From Bradymonas sediminis (GTDB lineage: Bacteria > Myxococcota_A > Bradymonadia > Bradymonadales > Bradymonadaceae), in assembly GCF_003258315.1 (NCBI RefSeq), contig NZ_CP030032.1:596001-660000 (forward strand): 64,000 nucleotides of DNA, in the 5' to 3' direction. Below the pieces are notes generated by a model. That model worked only from the letters and a program-made list of their open reading frames with translations. It was not told where the DNA came from and searched no databases. Positions 23,970 through 32,916 of the stretch are shown piece by piece. The number at the start of each line of letters is the position of its first letter. The stretch's first letter is position 1. Position numbers and translations under genes: made by a program.

Positions 23970-25643
23970 TCAGGTGATCGTCTCGATATGATAGCGATAG
24001 CCCTGCTCGGTCAGGAAGAGCTGGCGCTTATTGGAATAGTCCTGCTCGGTGGTGTCGCGGGTGACCACGCTATAGAAATGCGCGGTGTTATTGTCGGCTT
24101 TGGGCCGAAGCACTCGCCCGAGGCGCTGGGCTTCTTCCTGGCGGCTGCCGAAGGTGCCCGAGACCTGGATGGCGACGCTGGCGTCGGGCAGGTCGACCGC
24201 GAAGTTTGCGACCTTACTGACGACGAGCACCGGGACTTCGCCGCTGCGGAACTTCTTATAGAGCACGTCGCGCTCGGGCTGCGGCACGCGCCCGGTGATG
24301 ATCGGGGCGCCGGTCAATTCTTTGATCTGGTCGAGCTGGTCCAGGTATTGGCCGATGACCAGGATCTGCTCGCCTTTGTGCTTCTCGAGCAGCATCTCGA
24401 CGACCTCGAGCTTGGCCGGGTTGGTCGCGGCGAGCTTGTATTTCTCGCGCGGCTCGGACATCGCGTAGCTCAGGCGAAGCTCATTGTCGCGGAAGGGCAC
24501 GCGCATCTCGATGCACTGAGCGGTGGCGATAAAGCCTTTCTTCTCGAGCACGCGCCACGGGACGTCGTATTTCTTGGGGCCGATGAGGCTAAAGACCTCA
24601 TCTTCCTTGCCGTCCTCTCGCACCAGGGTGGCGGTGAGGCCAAGGCGCCGGCGGCTCTGCAGGTTGGCCACGGCGCGGAAGACCGGAGCCGGCAGAAGGT
24701 GAACCTCATCATAGACGATCAGGCCCCAATTCGCCTCGTTGAACAGGCCGAAATGCTTGAACTCGTCCTCTTTGCTGCGCCGGTACGTCAGGATCTGGTA
24801 GGTGGTCAGGGTGATCGGTTTGATCTCCTTATTCTCACCCGAGTACTCGCCGACCAGGTCGGGGTCGATATCGGTCTTGTCGATGATCTCGTTTCGCCAC
24901 TGGCGAAGCGCGGTAATATTGGTGGTCAGGATGAGCGTCATCTCTTTGACGACGTCCATCGTGCCGATGGCCACAACCGTCTTGCCGGCGCCGCAGGGCA
25001 GCACGATGGCGCCGCTGCCGCCGCGCTCGGTGCCGCCAGCCCAGAAGGCGTCGACGGCTTCTTTTTGGTACCCGCGCAGGCCGAATTCTTTGCCTGCCAG
25101 GGTGGGCGAGCGTAGGTTGATGTCGATCGGGTCACCCTCGACATAGCCGGCGAGGTCCTCGATGGGGTAGCCGACCTGGATGAGGGCGTGCTTGACGAAA
25201 CCGCGCTGATCCTTGGTCACGCGCACCCGGCCGTTCTTGACTTCGCCTTCGATAAAGGGCTCGACCTTCTTCTGGCGCACCACCTCGGCTAGCAGAAGGT
25301 GGTCCTCACTGATAAGCCAATGCTCGTCATCTTCGGCGATCAATTTGATGCGCCCGTAGCGGGACATAAAATCGTCGATGTCGAAGAGCAGGCTGTCGGG
25401 GACGTCATATTTGCTATATTCGGCGAGCTTTTCTTTGACCTGAGATGGGCTATAACCAAGGGCGGACGCGTTCCACAACGAGAGCGCGGACACCCGGTAG
25501 GTATGAATATGCTCGGGAGATTTCACGAGCTCCGCGAAGATCGAAAGAGCATCGCGTGCCTCTTCAAATTTTTCGTTGGCCGTCTCTAAGAGGACGGTTC
25601 GGTCCGACTGGACGATGAGCGGATTTGTGGGGTTATAGGACAT
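23970..25643 (-). CDS. XPB/Rad25-type DNA repair helicase (bacterial XPB)
   Basis: XPB-type helicases are 3'-to-5' DNA translocases of superfamily 2. The 557-residue protein has an N-terminal helicase C-like region (about 1-170), then ATPase motifs: LPCGAGKTVVAIGTMD (Walker A, near 214), LTTNITALRQWRNEI, LIVYDEVHLLPAPVFR (DEVH box, near 310) and RRLGLTATLVREDG (motif III). Lobe two has ILVIGQYLDQLDQIKEL, VLVVSKVANFAVDLPDASV and GSRQEEAQRLGRVLRPK (motif VI Arg fingers). It lacks the metal-binding extensions of eukaryotic XPB. Scattered bacteria carry one; the role is probably nucleotide excision repair or transcription-linked repair. The start has no strong ribosome-binding site. Confidence 0.95.
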   Translation of the reverse strand: MSYNPTNPLIVQSDRTVLLETANEKFEEARDALSIFAELVKSPEHIHTYRVSALSLWNASALGYSPSQVKEKLAEYSKYDVPDSLLFDIDDFMSRYGRIKLIAEDDEHWLISEDHLLLAEVVRQKKVEPFIEGEVKNGRVRVTKDQRGFVKHALIQVGYPIEDLAGYVEGDPIDINLRSPTLAGKEFGLRGYQKEAVDAFWAGGTERGGSGAIVLPCGAGKTVVAIGTMDVVKEMTLILTTNITALRQWRNEIIDKTDIDPDLVGEYSGENKEIKPITLTTYQILTYRRSKEDEFKHFGLFNEANWGLIVYDEVHLLPAPVFRAVANLQSRRRLGLTATLVREDGKEDEVFSLIGPKKYDVPWRVLEKKGFIATAQCIEMRVPFRDNELRLSYAMSEPREKYKLAATNPAKLEVVEMLLEKHKGEQILVIGQYLDQLDQIKELTGAPIITGRVPQPERDVLYKKFRSGEVPVLVVSKVANFAVDLPDASVAIQVSGTFGSRQEEAQRLGRVLRPKADNNTAHFYSVVTRDTTEQDYSNKRQLFLTEQGYRYHIETIT

Positions 25644-25766
25644 CTATAAGAACCTTGTGAGCGTTTGGAGAGCAGATACTCTGGGTTGCAGGCCCAAAAT
25701 GGGCACGTTTTACACGACAGTTTTTGTATTCATAATTTGACGGTGCGCGTTATTTAACAGCATCCA

Positions 25767-26615
25767 ATGGCCCGCTCGAGTTCCAGCGGGCCGCACAAGC
25801 TAGGACGGTCTGTCCCGATGATCAACCCTCTCAAAGAAGTTGAAGTAAATCGTTTCGTGCTGCGCCACCCCAAGGTGCCCGAGGGGCTGCGGGGGCTGAC
25901 GATCGCCCAGATTACCGATGTCCATTTGGGACGCTGGGTCAAGGCGCGTCATATGGCGCGGGTGGTCGACTATGTCAACGCGTCGGGCGCCGATTTGGTG
26001 GCCCTCACGGGCGATTATATCGGCTATCGAGCCGCGGATATTGACCCCTGTATTGAGACCTTAAGTCAGCTGAGCGCGCCCACCTACGCCGTGCTGGGAA
26101 ATCACGACCATTGGGCGGATACTGAACGCTGCCTCAACGCGTTCGAGCGCTATAAGATTCCACTTCTAAATAATAGGAGTGTGGTCTTCGATTGGAAGGG
26201 CACCCCGATGACCATCGTCGGGGTGGACGACCACGTCACGCGCCACTCGGACGTCGACGCGGCGTTTGAGGACTATGAGGACGATAAATTCTGCCTCACC
26301 CTGAACCACGTGCCGGCCATCGCCGCGCCGTGCGCCGAGATGGGCGGCGACCTGATCCTGAGCGGGCATACCCACGGCTTTCAATTCAATATCGTCGGGG
26401 TCACCCATCGAATCGCAGAACGCATGGGGACCAAATATTATGCCGGCCCCTACCGCCTGGGCGACAGCTACCTCTATATTAGCCGCGGGCTGGGGTCGGC
26501 CTCCTGGCCCTGGCGGGTGCGCGCCGAGCCGGAGTTGACCTTCTTCGAGCTGATGCCCAGCCCCAAGGTCCACCTGGAGCTGGTGTCCAGCGAGCCCTTC
26601 CGCATGGAGCTCTGA
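25767..26615 (+). CDS. metallophosphoesterase (calcineurin-like)
   Basis: The 282-residue protein has all five motifs of the calcineurin-like fold: AQITDVHLGRW (DxH), VALTGDYIGY (GDxx), YAVLGNHDHWADTER (GNHD), LTLNHVPAIA (H) and LILSGHTHGFQFN (GHTH). These bind two metal ions. YaeI-type UDP-sugar or phospholipid-linked enzymes share this arrangement, but the substrate is not shown by sequence. No signal peptide is apparent. The first ATG (25767) lacks a ribosome-binding site; the ATG at 25818 has AGGAC 11 bases upstream and may be the true start, which would remove an unconserved, Ser-rich leader. Convergent with the IPT/TIG lipoprotein gene, 22 bp apart. Confidence 0.9.
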   Translation: MARSSSSGPHKLGRSVPMINPLKEVEVNRFVLRHPKVPEGLRGLTIAQITDVHLGRWVKARHMARVVDYVNASGADLVALTGDYIGYRAADIDPCIETLSQLSAPTYAVLGNHDHWADTERCLNAFERYKIPLLNNRSVVFDWKGTPMTIVGVDDHVTRHSDVDAAFEDYEDDKFCLTLNHVPAIAAPCAEMGGDLILSGHTHGFQFNIVGVTHRIAERMGTKYYAGPYRLGDSYLYISRGLGSASWPWRVRAEPELTFFELMPSPKVHLELVSSEPFRMEL

Positions 26616-26637
26616 CGCGAATTTTCGCGCCGCGTCC

Positions 26638-29600
26638 TCAGGGTAGCGGCGGCAAAAAGCTCCAGCGCGTCAGCGAATACGCCCTCCAGCGCTCCGAGCG
26701 CAGGTCGCGGTAGGTGAACTCCTCGAAGACAAAGTCCGGGGCCGAGCGCACGCCGATCATGGTCATGTAGATGCGGCTCGTATTCCAGGGGTTGGGGCGT
26801 TGCTCCTCGGGCAAGAACGAGAAGTCGGGGAAGTCGGGCAGCCGGATCGTATGTTGGTCGCCCGGGATGACCAACTCCCAGAAGGGCAGCCCGTCGTCGT
26901 TGACGAATTGCACCGAATAGAAGTCGGCGTAGTGCGGGCCGTCGACCTGAAAGACCACCGTATTATTGACGATATTTCCGCCCACCACCGGTGACACCGG
27001 CTCGGGCACGTCGAGCAGCGGGGGCATGACGATGATATGTTCCAGGGTGCTCACGCCGTCGAGCATGGACTGAGTCGACGGCGAGTATTGCCCGGTGAAG
27101 CTGCCGCCGACCAGGCTATAGCGCAAATCCTGGAGCACGCCGGTCGCCTCGGGTTGGGCGGGCACCTCGACGATATCCGCGAAGCCGCGGCCCATAATCG
27201 GGGCGGTGAAGACCCCGTCGATGCCGAAATCCCAGTGGATCTGGACGAGGTTCGTGTCGGGGCCCTGGGGCGAGTAGACCGGGTTGACCAGCTTGACCCG
27301 CGCGACCTGGTCGAGCGGGATATCGCAGACAAGATCGACCTCGTAGGTCTCCTGATCGTTGACGACCATATAGCGCTCGATCCCCATAAATTGCGGGGTG
27401 AAGACGTCGGTCGTCTCATTATAAACGCCGCAGAGCGCGACGGTCGCCAGGTCACCGGTGCGCGACACAATATCGTAGCGCCCCGAGCCCATCACGGTCG
27501 CGCCCGGGCCGGGGTTGAGCCGGCCGCCGCCGCGCGCGCTGCGCGTGGTGCCGACCACGGCCATATCGTAGGTGTGTTGGTCGTCGGGGTTGGCGAGTTT
27601 TCCCTGAATGAGGACTTCGCCGCGGATGCGCGCCGAGGGAATGGGCGGGCCGGGGGTGCCGCCGCCGCCTTCACCGTCCGGGTCGAGCACCAGATAGGTC
27701 AAAAAGAGGGTGATATTCTCCGCGTCGATGGCGTGAATCGTGGCGCTGGAGAAGTCACGCGCCGTGGCGGTGACCGTCTGCGGGCCCAGCACATGCGGAC
27801 CCGACAGGGTCAACTGACCGTTGGCGTCGGTGAACCCCTGGTATTGGGTGTCGCCGCGGGTCGACAGCATCACAAAGGCGTTGGGGATCGGGGTGCCGCC
27901 ATCGGCGTAGACCGAGACGTTGACCGAGCCGGCGACTTCCTCGCCCGACGCGCCGCCGAAGCGATTTGCGGGGTTATAGAACTCGAAGGGGTAGGGGCCC
28001 GTGGCGCTGCGGATCGTCTCCTGGGAGTCGCCCGGGGCCGTAGAGCGCGCCTCGATGCGCAGTTCGGCCTCACCGGCGTCGTGCGGCGGTGTGTAGAGGC
28101 GCAGATTATTGCGGTCCACGCGCTGCACATCGGTGGCCTCGATATCGTCGAAATAGGCCCGGAGCTCGCCGTAGAATCCCTGGCCGCGCACCTCGACATA
28201 GGTATTGCCGGCGATGGCGCCGCGGATCGGGGTGAACCCCCAGATTTCGAGGGCCTGGGTATAATTAAAGGCGTCTTCGGCCACGCTGGCCACGCCCCCG
28301 CGCGATACACGCACGTCCACCAGGCCCGCGCCGTGCGCAGGCGATTGGGCGGTGATTTGGGTGTCGGAGTCAACCGTGAATGGGGCAGCGATGCCGCCAA
28401 ACTCGACGCGCTCGGCGCCCGTAAATCCGCTCCCCAGAATCGTCACCGAAGTGCCGCCGGCTACCGGTCCCTCGCTCGGGCTCAGCGACGCGATCTCAAG
28501 GGCCTGCTGATACTCAAAGGCGTCGGTGAGCCGGCCGATTTCGCCGCCGGCGTTGCGCATCGTCACGTCGACGCGCCCCGCCGGAGCCGCGGGCGTTCGC
28601 ACCCGCGCCCAACTATCGTCGCGGGCAATCACGGTGGCTTGATTCGCGCCGAAGTCAAACGCGACGCCCGCGCCGTTTAGCCCCACGCCGATAATCTCAA
28701 CGTCGGTACCGCCCGAAGTCGGTCCGACGCTCGGGCGAATCGCGGCGATCTGCGCGGTGGCGTTGGCGGTGTAAAGATAGGCGTTCGTCGAGATCGCGTT
28801 GTCGTTGCTGGTCTGCGCGCTGACCGACACCAGGCCGGCGGCGTGCGCCGGCGTGCGCACGGTGGCGCTGCCGTTTCGGGCGTCGACCGACAACACCTGG
28901 GCGGACTCGCCGCCGAATAAAAAGCGCATGCCGGATTCAAAGCCGCTGCCTTTGAGGGTCACTGTCTGCCCGCCCCCGACGGGGCCGCTGGCCGGGCGAA
29001 CCTCCGTAATGGCGAGCTCTTCATAATACTCGATGGCGTTGGCGGCGCGGGCCGATTCGGAGCGCGTCGTGAGCTGTAGATCCGCTTGGCCGGCGGGGCG
29101 CGGTGGGGTGAGCACGCGCAAAAGGCCCGAGTCAATATAGGTGATGCGACGGGCCGGGGTGCCCGAGAAGTTGACCGCCATATCGGGCGAGAACCCGCTG
29201 CCGCGCACCTCGACTTCGACACCGCCACGGGTCGGGATGCGCCGCGGCGTCACCCGCTCGACCGTGAGCCCCTCAACATATTCGTAGGCGTCGGGGAGCG
29301 CGCGGACTTCGCCGTCCGGCCCAATCGCCTTGACCGTGACGACGCGCGGCGAGTTGCTCGCGGGCACCCGCCCGAGCATCTGCGTGCGCGTCACCTCAAC
29401 GGTCATCTCATGCTCGCCGAAAAACACGCGCGTCCCCGGCTCAAAGCCTGTGCCGACCACGCGCACCCGGTTGCCGCCCTGCATCGGGCCGGACGCCGGG
29501 AGCACCCGCTCAAGCGCGAATGGCTCCTCTTCGACGTCGCCGCCCAGGTCCCAATCCCAGCCCGGATCGGTGTCGCGGGGCTGGCGAGTGTCGCGCTCCT

Positions 29601-29790
29601 CGCGCACATCACTCGGGTCGTTGTTGGTGCGGGCATCCTCGCCCGCGTCCGCGCCCCGGGTGTCCGCCGGGGTCACGTCAGAATAGGTATCGCCGCCGTC
29701 GGTATTCTGGTCGTCCGAGCACGCGCCCAATGCCAAAAGGCAGAGCAAGAATAAGCTGATGAACGCACGTCGTTTTGACAGGTGAATCAT
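26638..29790 (-). CDS. large lipoprotein with six IPT/TIG domains
   Basis: From the ATG at 29790 (GGAGA six to seven bases upstream) the protein has 1050 residues: leader with lipobox LALGAC, then an Asp/Thr-rich linker (about 28-85). Six IPT/TIG immunoglobulin-like domains follow (about 90-620), each opening with a P-S/A-x-G-P-x-x-G-G pattern (PASGPMQGGN, PRRIPTRGGV, PASGPVGGGQ, PSVGPTSGGT, PSEGPVAGGT, PIRGAIAGNT). A carboxypeptidase-regulatory-like sandwich (about 640-720; TPIPNAFVMLSTRGDTQ) comes next, then a ~330-residue C-terminal domain I do not recognise. IPT/TIG domains are often found in adhesins and surface receptors. An in-frame start seven residues earlier exists at 29811. Confidence 0.9.
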   Translation of the reverse strand: MIHLSKRRAFISLFLLCLLALGACSDDQNTDGGDTYSDVTPADTRGADAGEDARTNNDPSDVREERDTRQPRDTDPGWDWDLGGDVEEEPFALERVLPASGPMQGGNRVRVVGTGFEPGTRVFFGEHEMTVEVTRTQMLGRVPASNSPRVVTVKAIGPDGEVRALPDAYEYVEGLTVERVTPRRIPTRGGVEVEVRGSGFSPDMAVNFSGTPARRITYIDSGLLRVLTPPRPAGQADLQLTTRSESARAANAIEYYEELAITEVRPASGPVGGGQTVTLKGSGFESGMRFLFGGESAQVLSVDARNGSATVRTPAHAAGLVSVSAQTSNDNAISTNAYLYTANATAQIAAIRPSVGPTSGGTDVEIIGVGLNGAGVAFDFGANQATVIARDDSWARVRTPAAPAGRVDVTMRNAGGEIGRLTDAFEYQQALEIASLSPSEGPVAGGTSVTILGSGFTGAERVEFGGIAAPFTVDSDTQITAQSPAHGAGLVDVRVSRGGVASVAEDAFNYTQALEIWGFTPIRGAIAGNTYVEVRGQGFYGELRAYFDDIEATDVQRVDRNNLRLYTPPHDAGEAELRIEARSTAPGDSQETIRSATGPYPFEFYNPANRFGGASGEEVAGSVNVSVYADGGTPIPNAFVMLSTRGDTQYQGFTDANGQLTLSGPHVLGPQTVTATARDFSSATIHAIDAENITLFLTYLVLDPDGEGGGGTPGPPIPSARIRGEVLIQGKLANPDDQHTYDMAVVGTTRSARGGGRLNPGPGATVMGSGRYDIVSRTGDLATVALCGVYNETTDVFTPQFMGIERYMVVNDQETYEVDLVCDIPLDQVARVKLVNPVYSPQGPDTNLVQIHWDFGIDGVFTAPIMGRGFADIVEVPAQPEATGVLQDLRYSLVGGSFTGQYSPSTQSMLDGVSTLEHIIVMPPLLDVPEPVSPVVGGNIVNNTVVFQVDGPHYADFYSVQFVNDDGLPFWELVIPGDQHTIRLPDFPDFSFLPEEQRPNPWNTSRIYMTMIGVRSAPDFVFEEFTYRDLRSERWRAYSLTRWSFLPPLP

Positions 29791-29811
29791 TCGGCGTCTC
29801 CATTGCGTCAA

Positions 29812-29827
29812 TCGGACCCAGGTCCGA
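29812..29827. promoter_or_regulatory. inverted repeat upstream of the IPT/TIG lipoprotein gene
   Basis: TCGGACC-CA-GGTCCGA is a perfect 7-bp inverted repeat lying 21 bp before the ATG at 29790 on the minus strand. It may be an operator or leader structure. The rest of 29828-30243 (divergent upstream region of the pilin gene) is AT-richer in its right half; I see no gene in it. Confidence 0.4.
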
Positions 29828-30243
29828 AGTTGTTCAAAAGCCAGTCACTTGGACGGGGGGCCGGGCGTCCCAAAGTGTCGTGAGCTGCGCGCGTCGATAC
29901 GAACAAAATAGCGGCGCTTGGTAACCTGAGCATACTAAGGGCGCGGTCACCATACAACAACCAGCGATGAGCGCCGGACCTTTCGGCGCTCTAAACCGAG
30001 GACATCATGGCCTCCGTTTGGGCGATAATTAAAAAGCGACTCCAATTGACGTGTTCGCCAAATATTCATATATTTCTAATATGATGAGAGTGTTCGTCAG
30101 GGTTGTCTGTGGCAACTTTAGTCGGCTGCCAAAGCCCAGGGGACCTCTTTTAATCACTTGGATGATGCGCTGTATCGCTTGAGCTGGGGTTTTACCGAAG
30201 CGGTCCGGTTCTCTTACTGCCTCTATTTATCGATGAATCGCTT

Positions 30244-30435
30244 ATGACCAGCCAAATAAAAAACAGTTTAGCTCGCTGGCACCGCGACGAAGTCGGCGCG
30301 ACATCCACAGAATATATCATTCTGTTGATCCTCATCGCCTGCTTCGTCATCGCGATTGTCAAGGTTTATGGCTCAACCGTGTCGGGCAAATTTAAGGTTG
30401 CGACCGACGGGGTAGATAAAGAGGTTACGTTCTGA
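30244..30435 (+). CDS. Flp-family type IVb pilin-like protein
   Basis: The 63-residue protein has the compact form of a Flp/Fap pilin: a short basic leader, a prepilin site G18|A19 in DEVGATSTEYIILLIL, Glu at +5 of the mature protein (E23), and a ~20-residue hydrophobic helix (YIILLILIACFVIAIVKVY). Prepilin peptidase should cut after G18. Flp pilins form the Tad adhesion pilus, but no tad assembly genes (cpaA-F, rcpA, tadZ) are in the window, so assembly must come from elsewhere, or this is an orphan pilin. A large lipoprotein gene starts 71 bp downstream on the same strand. No clear ribosome-binding site precedes the ATG. Confidence 0.87.
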   Translation: MTSQIKNSLARWHRDEVGATSTEYIILLILIACFVIAIVKVYGSTVSGKFKVATDGVDKEVTF

Positions 30436-30506
30436 TTCTGCGCCGCATTGGCCGCAAAATTTTCTACAAATCTTCTGATAATTAATGCAGCAATAAGGGA
30501 CCCAAA

Positions 30507-32777
30507 ATGCTTCGGAAAACAAACCGACCCTCCTGGCTCATCATTTCAAGCGCTTTATTGCTTCTTAGTATGCCGCTGGCAGGTTGCGGCGAATCGGCTA
30601 AGATCGTGAACTCCAACTCGGCCTCCGAGTCTTCGGATACGCCGCCGGACGCGCTTAAAAACCTGGGCGATGAATATGTGGAGCGCGAGCAGAATATCGT
30701 GATGCCCTGGACGCATCAGGTCAGCGAAGAGTTGCTCGCCGAGCTCATCGTTGAGCCCGGCCGCATCATCGCGCCGCTTAGCCTGGACGCCGCTCAATTC
30801 GAGCACGGCGACGTGTTGGCGTCGGTGGTCGAGGACCAGGCGTTTTTGCGCAAGATCACCGGCGTTGAATACGCCGGCGATCAGGTCATTTATCAAACCC
30901 GCCAGGCTGCGATCACCGAAGCGGTCTATAAAGGCTCACTATCGTCGAGCCCGAGCTCCGATACGATGGGCGCAGACGGCGCGCTTGGCTCGCGCCAGCA
31001 AGGGCTGAGCAGTCAGGTCCCCGAGTATAATATCCAGGGCAGCAAGACGTTTAGCGAGTCGGTCAGCAAGACCTTCGGCGGCGTCACGATGGAAGCCGAG
31101 CCGAGCATCAATGTCAGCGCGCAGTTCTATTTTGACATGGAGATCGACGCGGATAACGACGTTCGCCGCACCGAATTCCAGGGCACCCAGACCTGTTCGG
31201 CCACCGCGGACTGCTTCCCCAACGCCGCGCGCGGCGCCAACCGCGCGGCCACCTGCAATCGCAGCAGTGGTCGCTGCGAATTCACCACGACCCGGTCCAC
31301 CGGCTGGGGCTGGTTCTCCTCGGAAGGCGCCTCCTGCAACGACATCATCGCATCGCTTGATTTCGCCAATAACAATGCCGAGTGTCGCGCGCTCTACGAC
31401 CAATATTACGCCGGAAATATCACCCTCGATGACCTGCTCGAAGACGGCAGCTCCTGGCACGATTGGGTCGTCGATGGGCGTACCTGCGAAGGGCACCTTC
31501 CGCCCCATCCGGTTCAGGTCGACTGGGCCAAAGACCATTGTAGCGGCACGCTTAAGCGCCTGGTCGTCGACGGCGAGGGCACGGTCGAGCCGAGCACCGG
31601 CGAGCTCAAGATTGGCGTCGAGCGCGGCTTTGATGAGACCTTCAACCTCTGGGACAAAAAGAAGCAGGTCGCCAGCAAGATGTTCTTCATCGGCTGGCTG
31701 CCCGTGCTGATCACCTCGAATGTCAGCGCCAAGCTTGACCTGACGCTCAAAGCGCGGGTCGACGCCCACGCGACCCTGGCGCCCATCTCGATCCAGGGCC
31801 TGCGCTTTGGCTCCGGGTTCCACTATTTCGCCAGCGCCGCGCACGACAATGGGCTGGGCGTCGAGCTGAGCAACGGTCAGTTCCGCGCGTTCTCCTCGCA
31901 TCACCCCGAGGGCGCCAAATACGACGCGTTCCAGCCCAACCCCGAGCGCAACCCGAACCCCTCAATCGCCGGGTTGGACTTCACCGAGCAGACCTTCACC
32001 GCCTCGGCGCGTGGGACCGCGAGCGCGTCGATTAAGCTGGCGCCGCGCATCGACCTGATGCTCTACGGCGTGGCCGGACCTTATCTGGAGCCGTTCACTC
32101 CCTACGCCGAGATCAAGTTTGACGCCGGCGGACTCTGGTCGACCAACGGCACCAGCGAAACCTACGGCACCTGCACCGAGAGCGACACGGTTCGCAACCT
32201 CTGCGGTCGCATCGGCGCCCAGGGCAAGATGGGGCTCGACGCCACCACGATTTGCAGCAATTGCGATTGGGATATGGACCTCTATGACACCTGCTCCGAC
32301 TATTGCCCGGAGAACCCCGAGACCATGTGCGCCAAGACCTGTCTGGGAGACGAACCCGAGACGCCTGGCCCGCTGAGCATCAAAGTCCTGTGGGCTGACG
32401 GCACCTCCGACCTCGACCTGTCGCTTTCGGCGCCGGTCTCGGTCAATTACCGCGCCTTTAGCGGACCGGTTCAGGGTTATCAGCACAGCGGTGATATCTG
32501 CCCGCGTGAGTCCAACCCCGACAACGCGCGCTGCACCGACGAGCCGGACGCCGATTTCGGCGCCTATCGCGAAGAGATCTTCGTCGAGGACGCCGCCGAC
32601 GTGCTGCGAGGCGCTGGCAACGAGTATTCCATCAACGTCAAGACCTACACCGCAGGTTCGGGCTCGGCGACCTTTGACCTCATCGTCGAAGCCGACGGCG
32701 AGGAAGTCACCTCCTGGTCCAGTGAGTCGATGGCGGCCGACGGTCAATCGCGTAACTTCACCTTCGTGCTTCCCTAA
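30507..32777 (+). CDS. large lipoprotein of unknown function
   Basis: The 756-residue protein has a textbook leader with lipobox PLAGC (Cys27). The mature part opens with a Ser/Asn-rich stretch; the rest is a long, mostly beta-pattern region. Cys-rich spots are visible near residues 230-260 (TCSATADCFPNAAR, RCEFTT) and near 590-620 (CSNCDWDMDLYDTCSDYCPE). The last ~130 residues (ADGTSDLDLSLSAPVSVNYR) look like a separate beta domain. I do not recognise the family. Position after a Flp-type pilin gene suggests a surface partner, but that is inference. A strong terminator follows 64 bp past the stop. Confidence 0.82.
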   Translation: MLRKTNRPSWLIISSALLLLSMPLAGCGESAKIVNSNSASESSDTPPDALKNLGDEYVEREQNIVMPWTHQVSEELLAELIVEPGRIIAPLSLDAAQFEHGDVLASVVEDQAFLRKITGVEYAGDQVIYQTRQAAITEAVYKGSLSSSPSSDTMGADGALGSRQQGLSSQVPEYNIQGSKTFSESVSKTFGGVTMEAEPSINVSAQFYFDMEIDADNDVRRTEFQGTQTCSATADCFPNAARGANRAATCNRSSGRCEFTTTRSTGWGWFSSEGASCNDIIASLDFANNNAECRALYDQYYAGNITLDDLLEDGSSWHDWVVDGRTCEGHLPPHPVQVDWAKDHCSGTLKRLVVDGEGTVEPSTGELKIGVERGFDETFNLWDKKKQVASKMFFIGWLPVLITSNVSAKLDLTLKARVDAHATLAPISIQGLRFGSGFHYFASAAHDNGLGVELSNGQFRAFSSHHPEGAKYDAFQPNPERNPNPSIAGLDFTEQTFTASARGTASASIKLAPRIDLMLYGVAGPYLEPFTPYAEIKFDAGGLWSTNGTSETYGTCTESDTVRNLCGRIGAQGKMGLDATTICSNCDWDMDLYDTCSDYCPENPETMCAKTCLGDEPETPGPLSIKVLWADGTSDLDLSLSAPVSVNYRAFSGPVQGYQHSGDICPRESNPDNARCTDEPDADFGAYREEIFVEDAADVLRGAGNEYSINVKTYTAGSGSATFDLIVEADGEEVTSWSSESMAADGQSRNFTFVLP

Positions 32778-32841
32778 CGCATTCCACCGGCGCGGCGCTC
32801 GCCGCGCCGCTTTAGAGCCCTCTTAATCGGGCGCTCTCAGG

Positions 32842-32889
32842 ACACAAAAAAGCGCCCCTCGAATCCATCCGAGGGGCGCTTTTTTGTGT
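32842..32889. terminator. strong bidirectional rho-independent terminator
   Basis: A 20-bp stem (32842-32861 with 32870-32889) with an 8-base loop has A-rich and T-rich ends, so it can end both the plus-strand lipoprotein transcript and the convergent minus-strand one (gene ending at 32917). Confidence 0.92.
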
Positions 32890-32916
32890 GGGCGCGTTGC
32901 CGGTCAGGCGAGGCGA

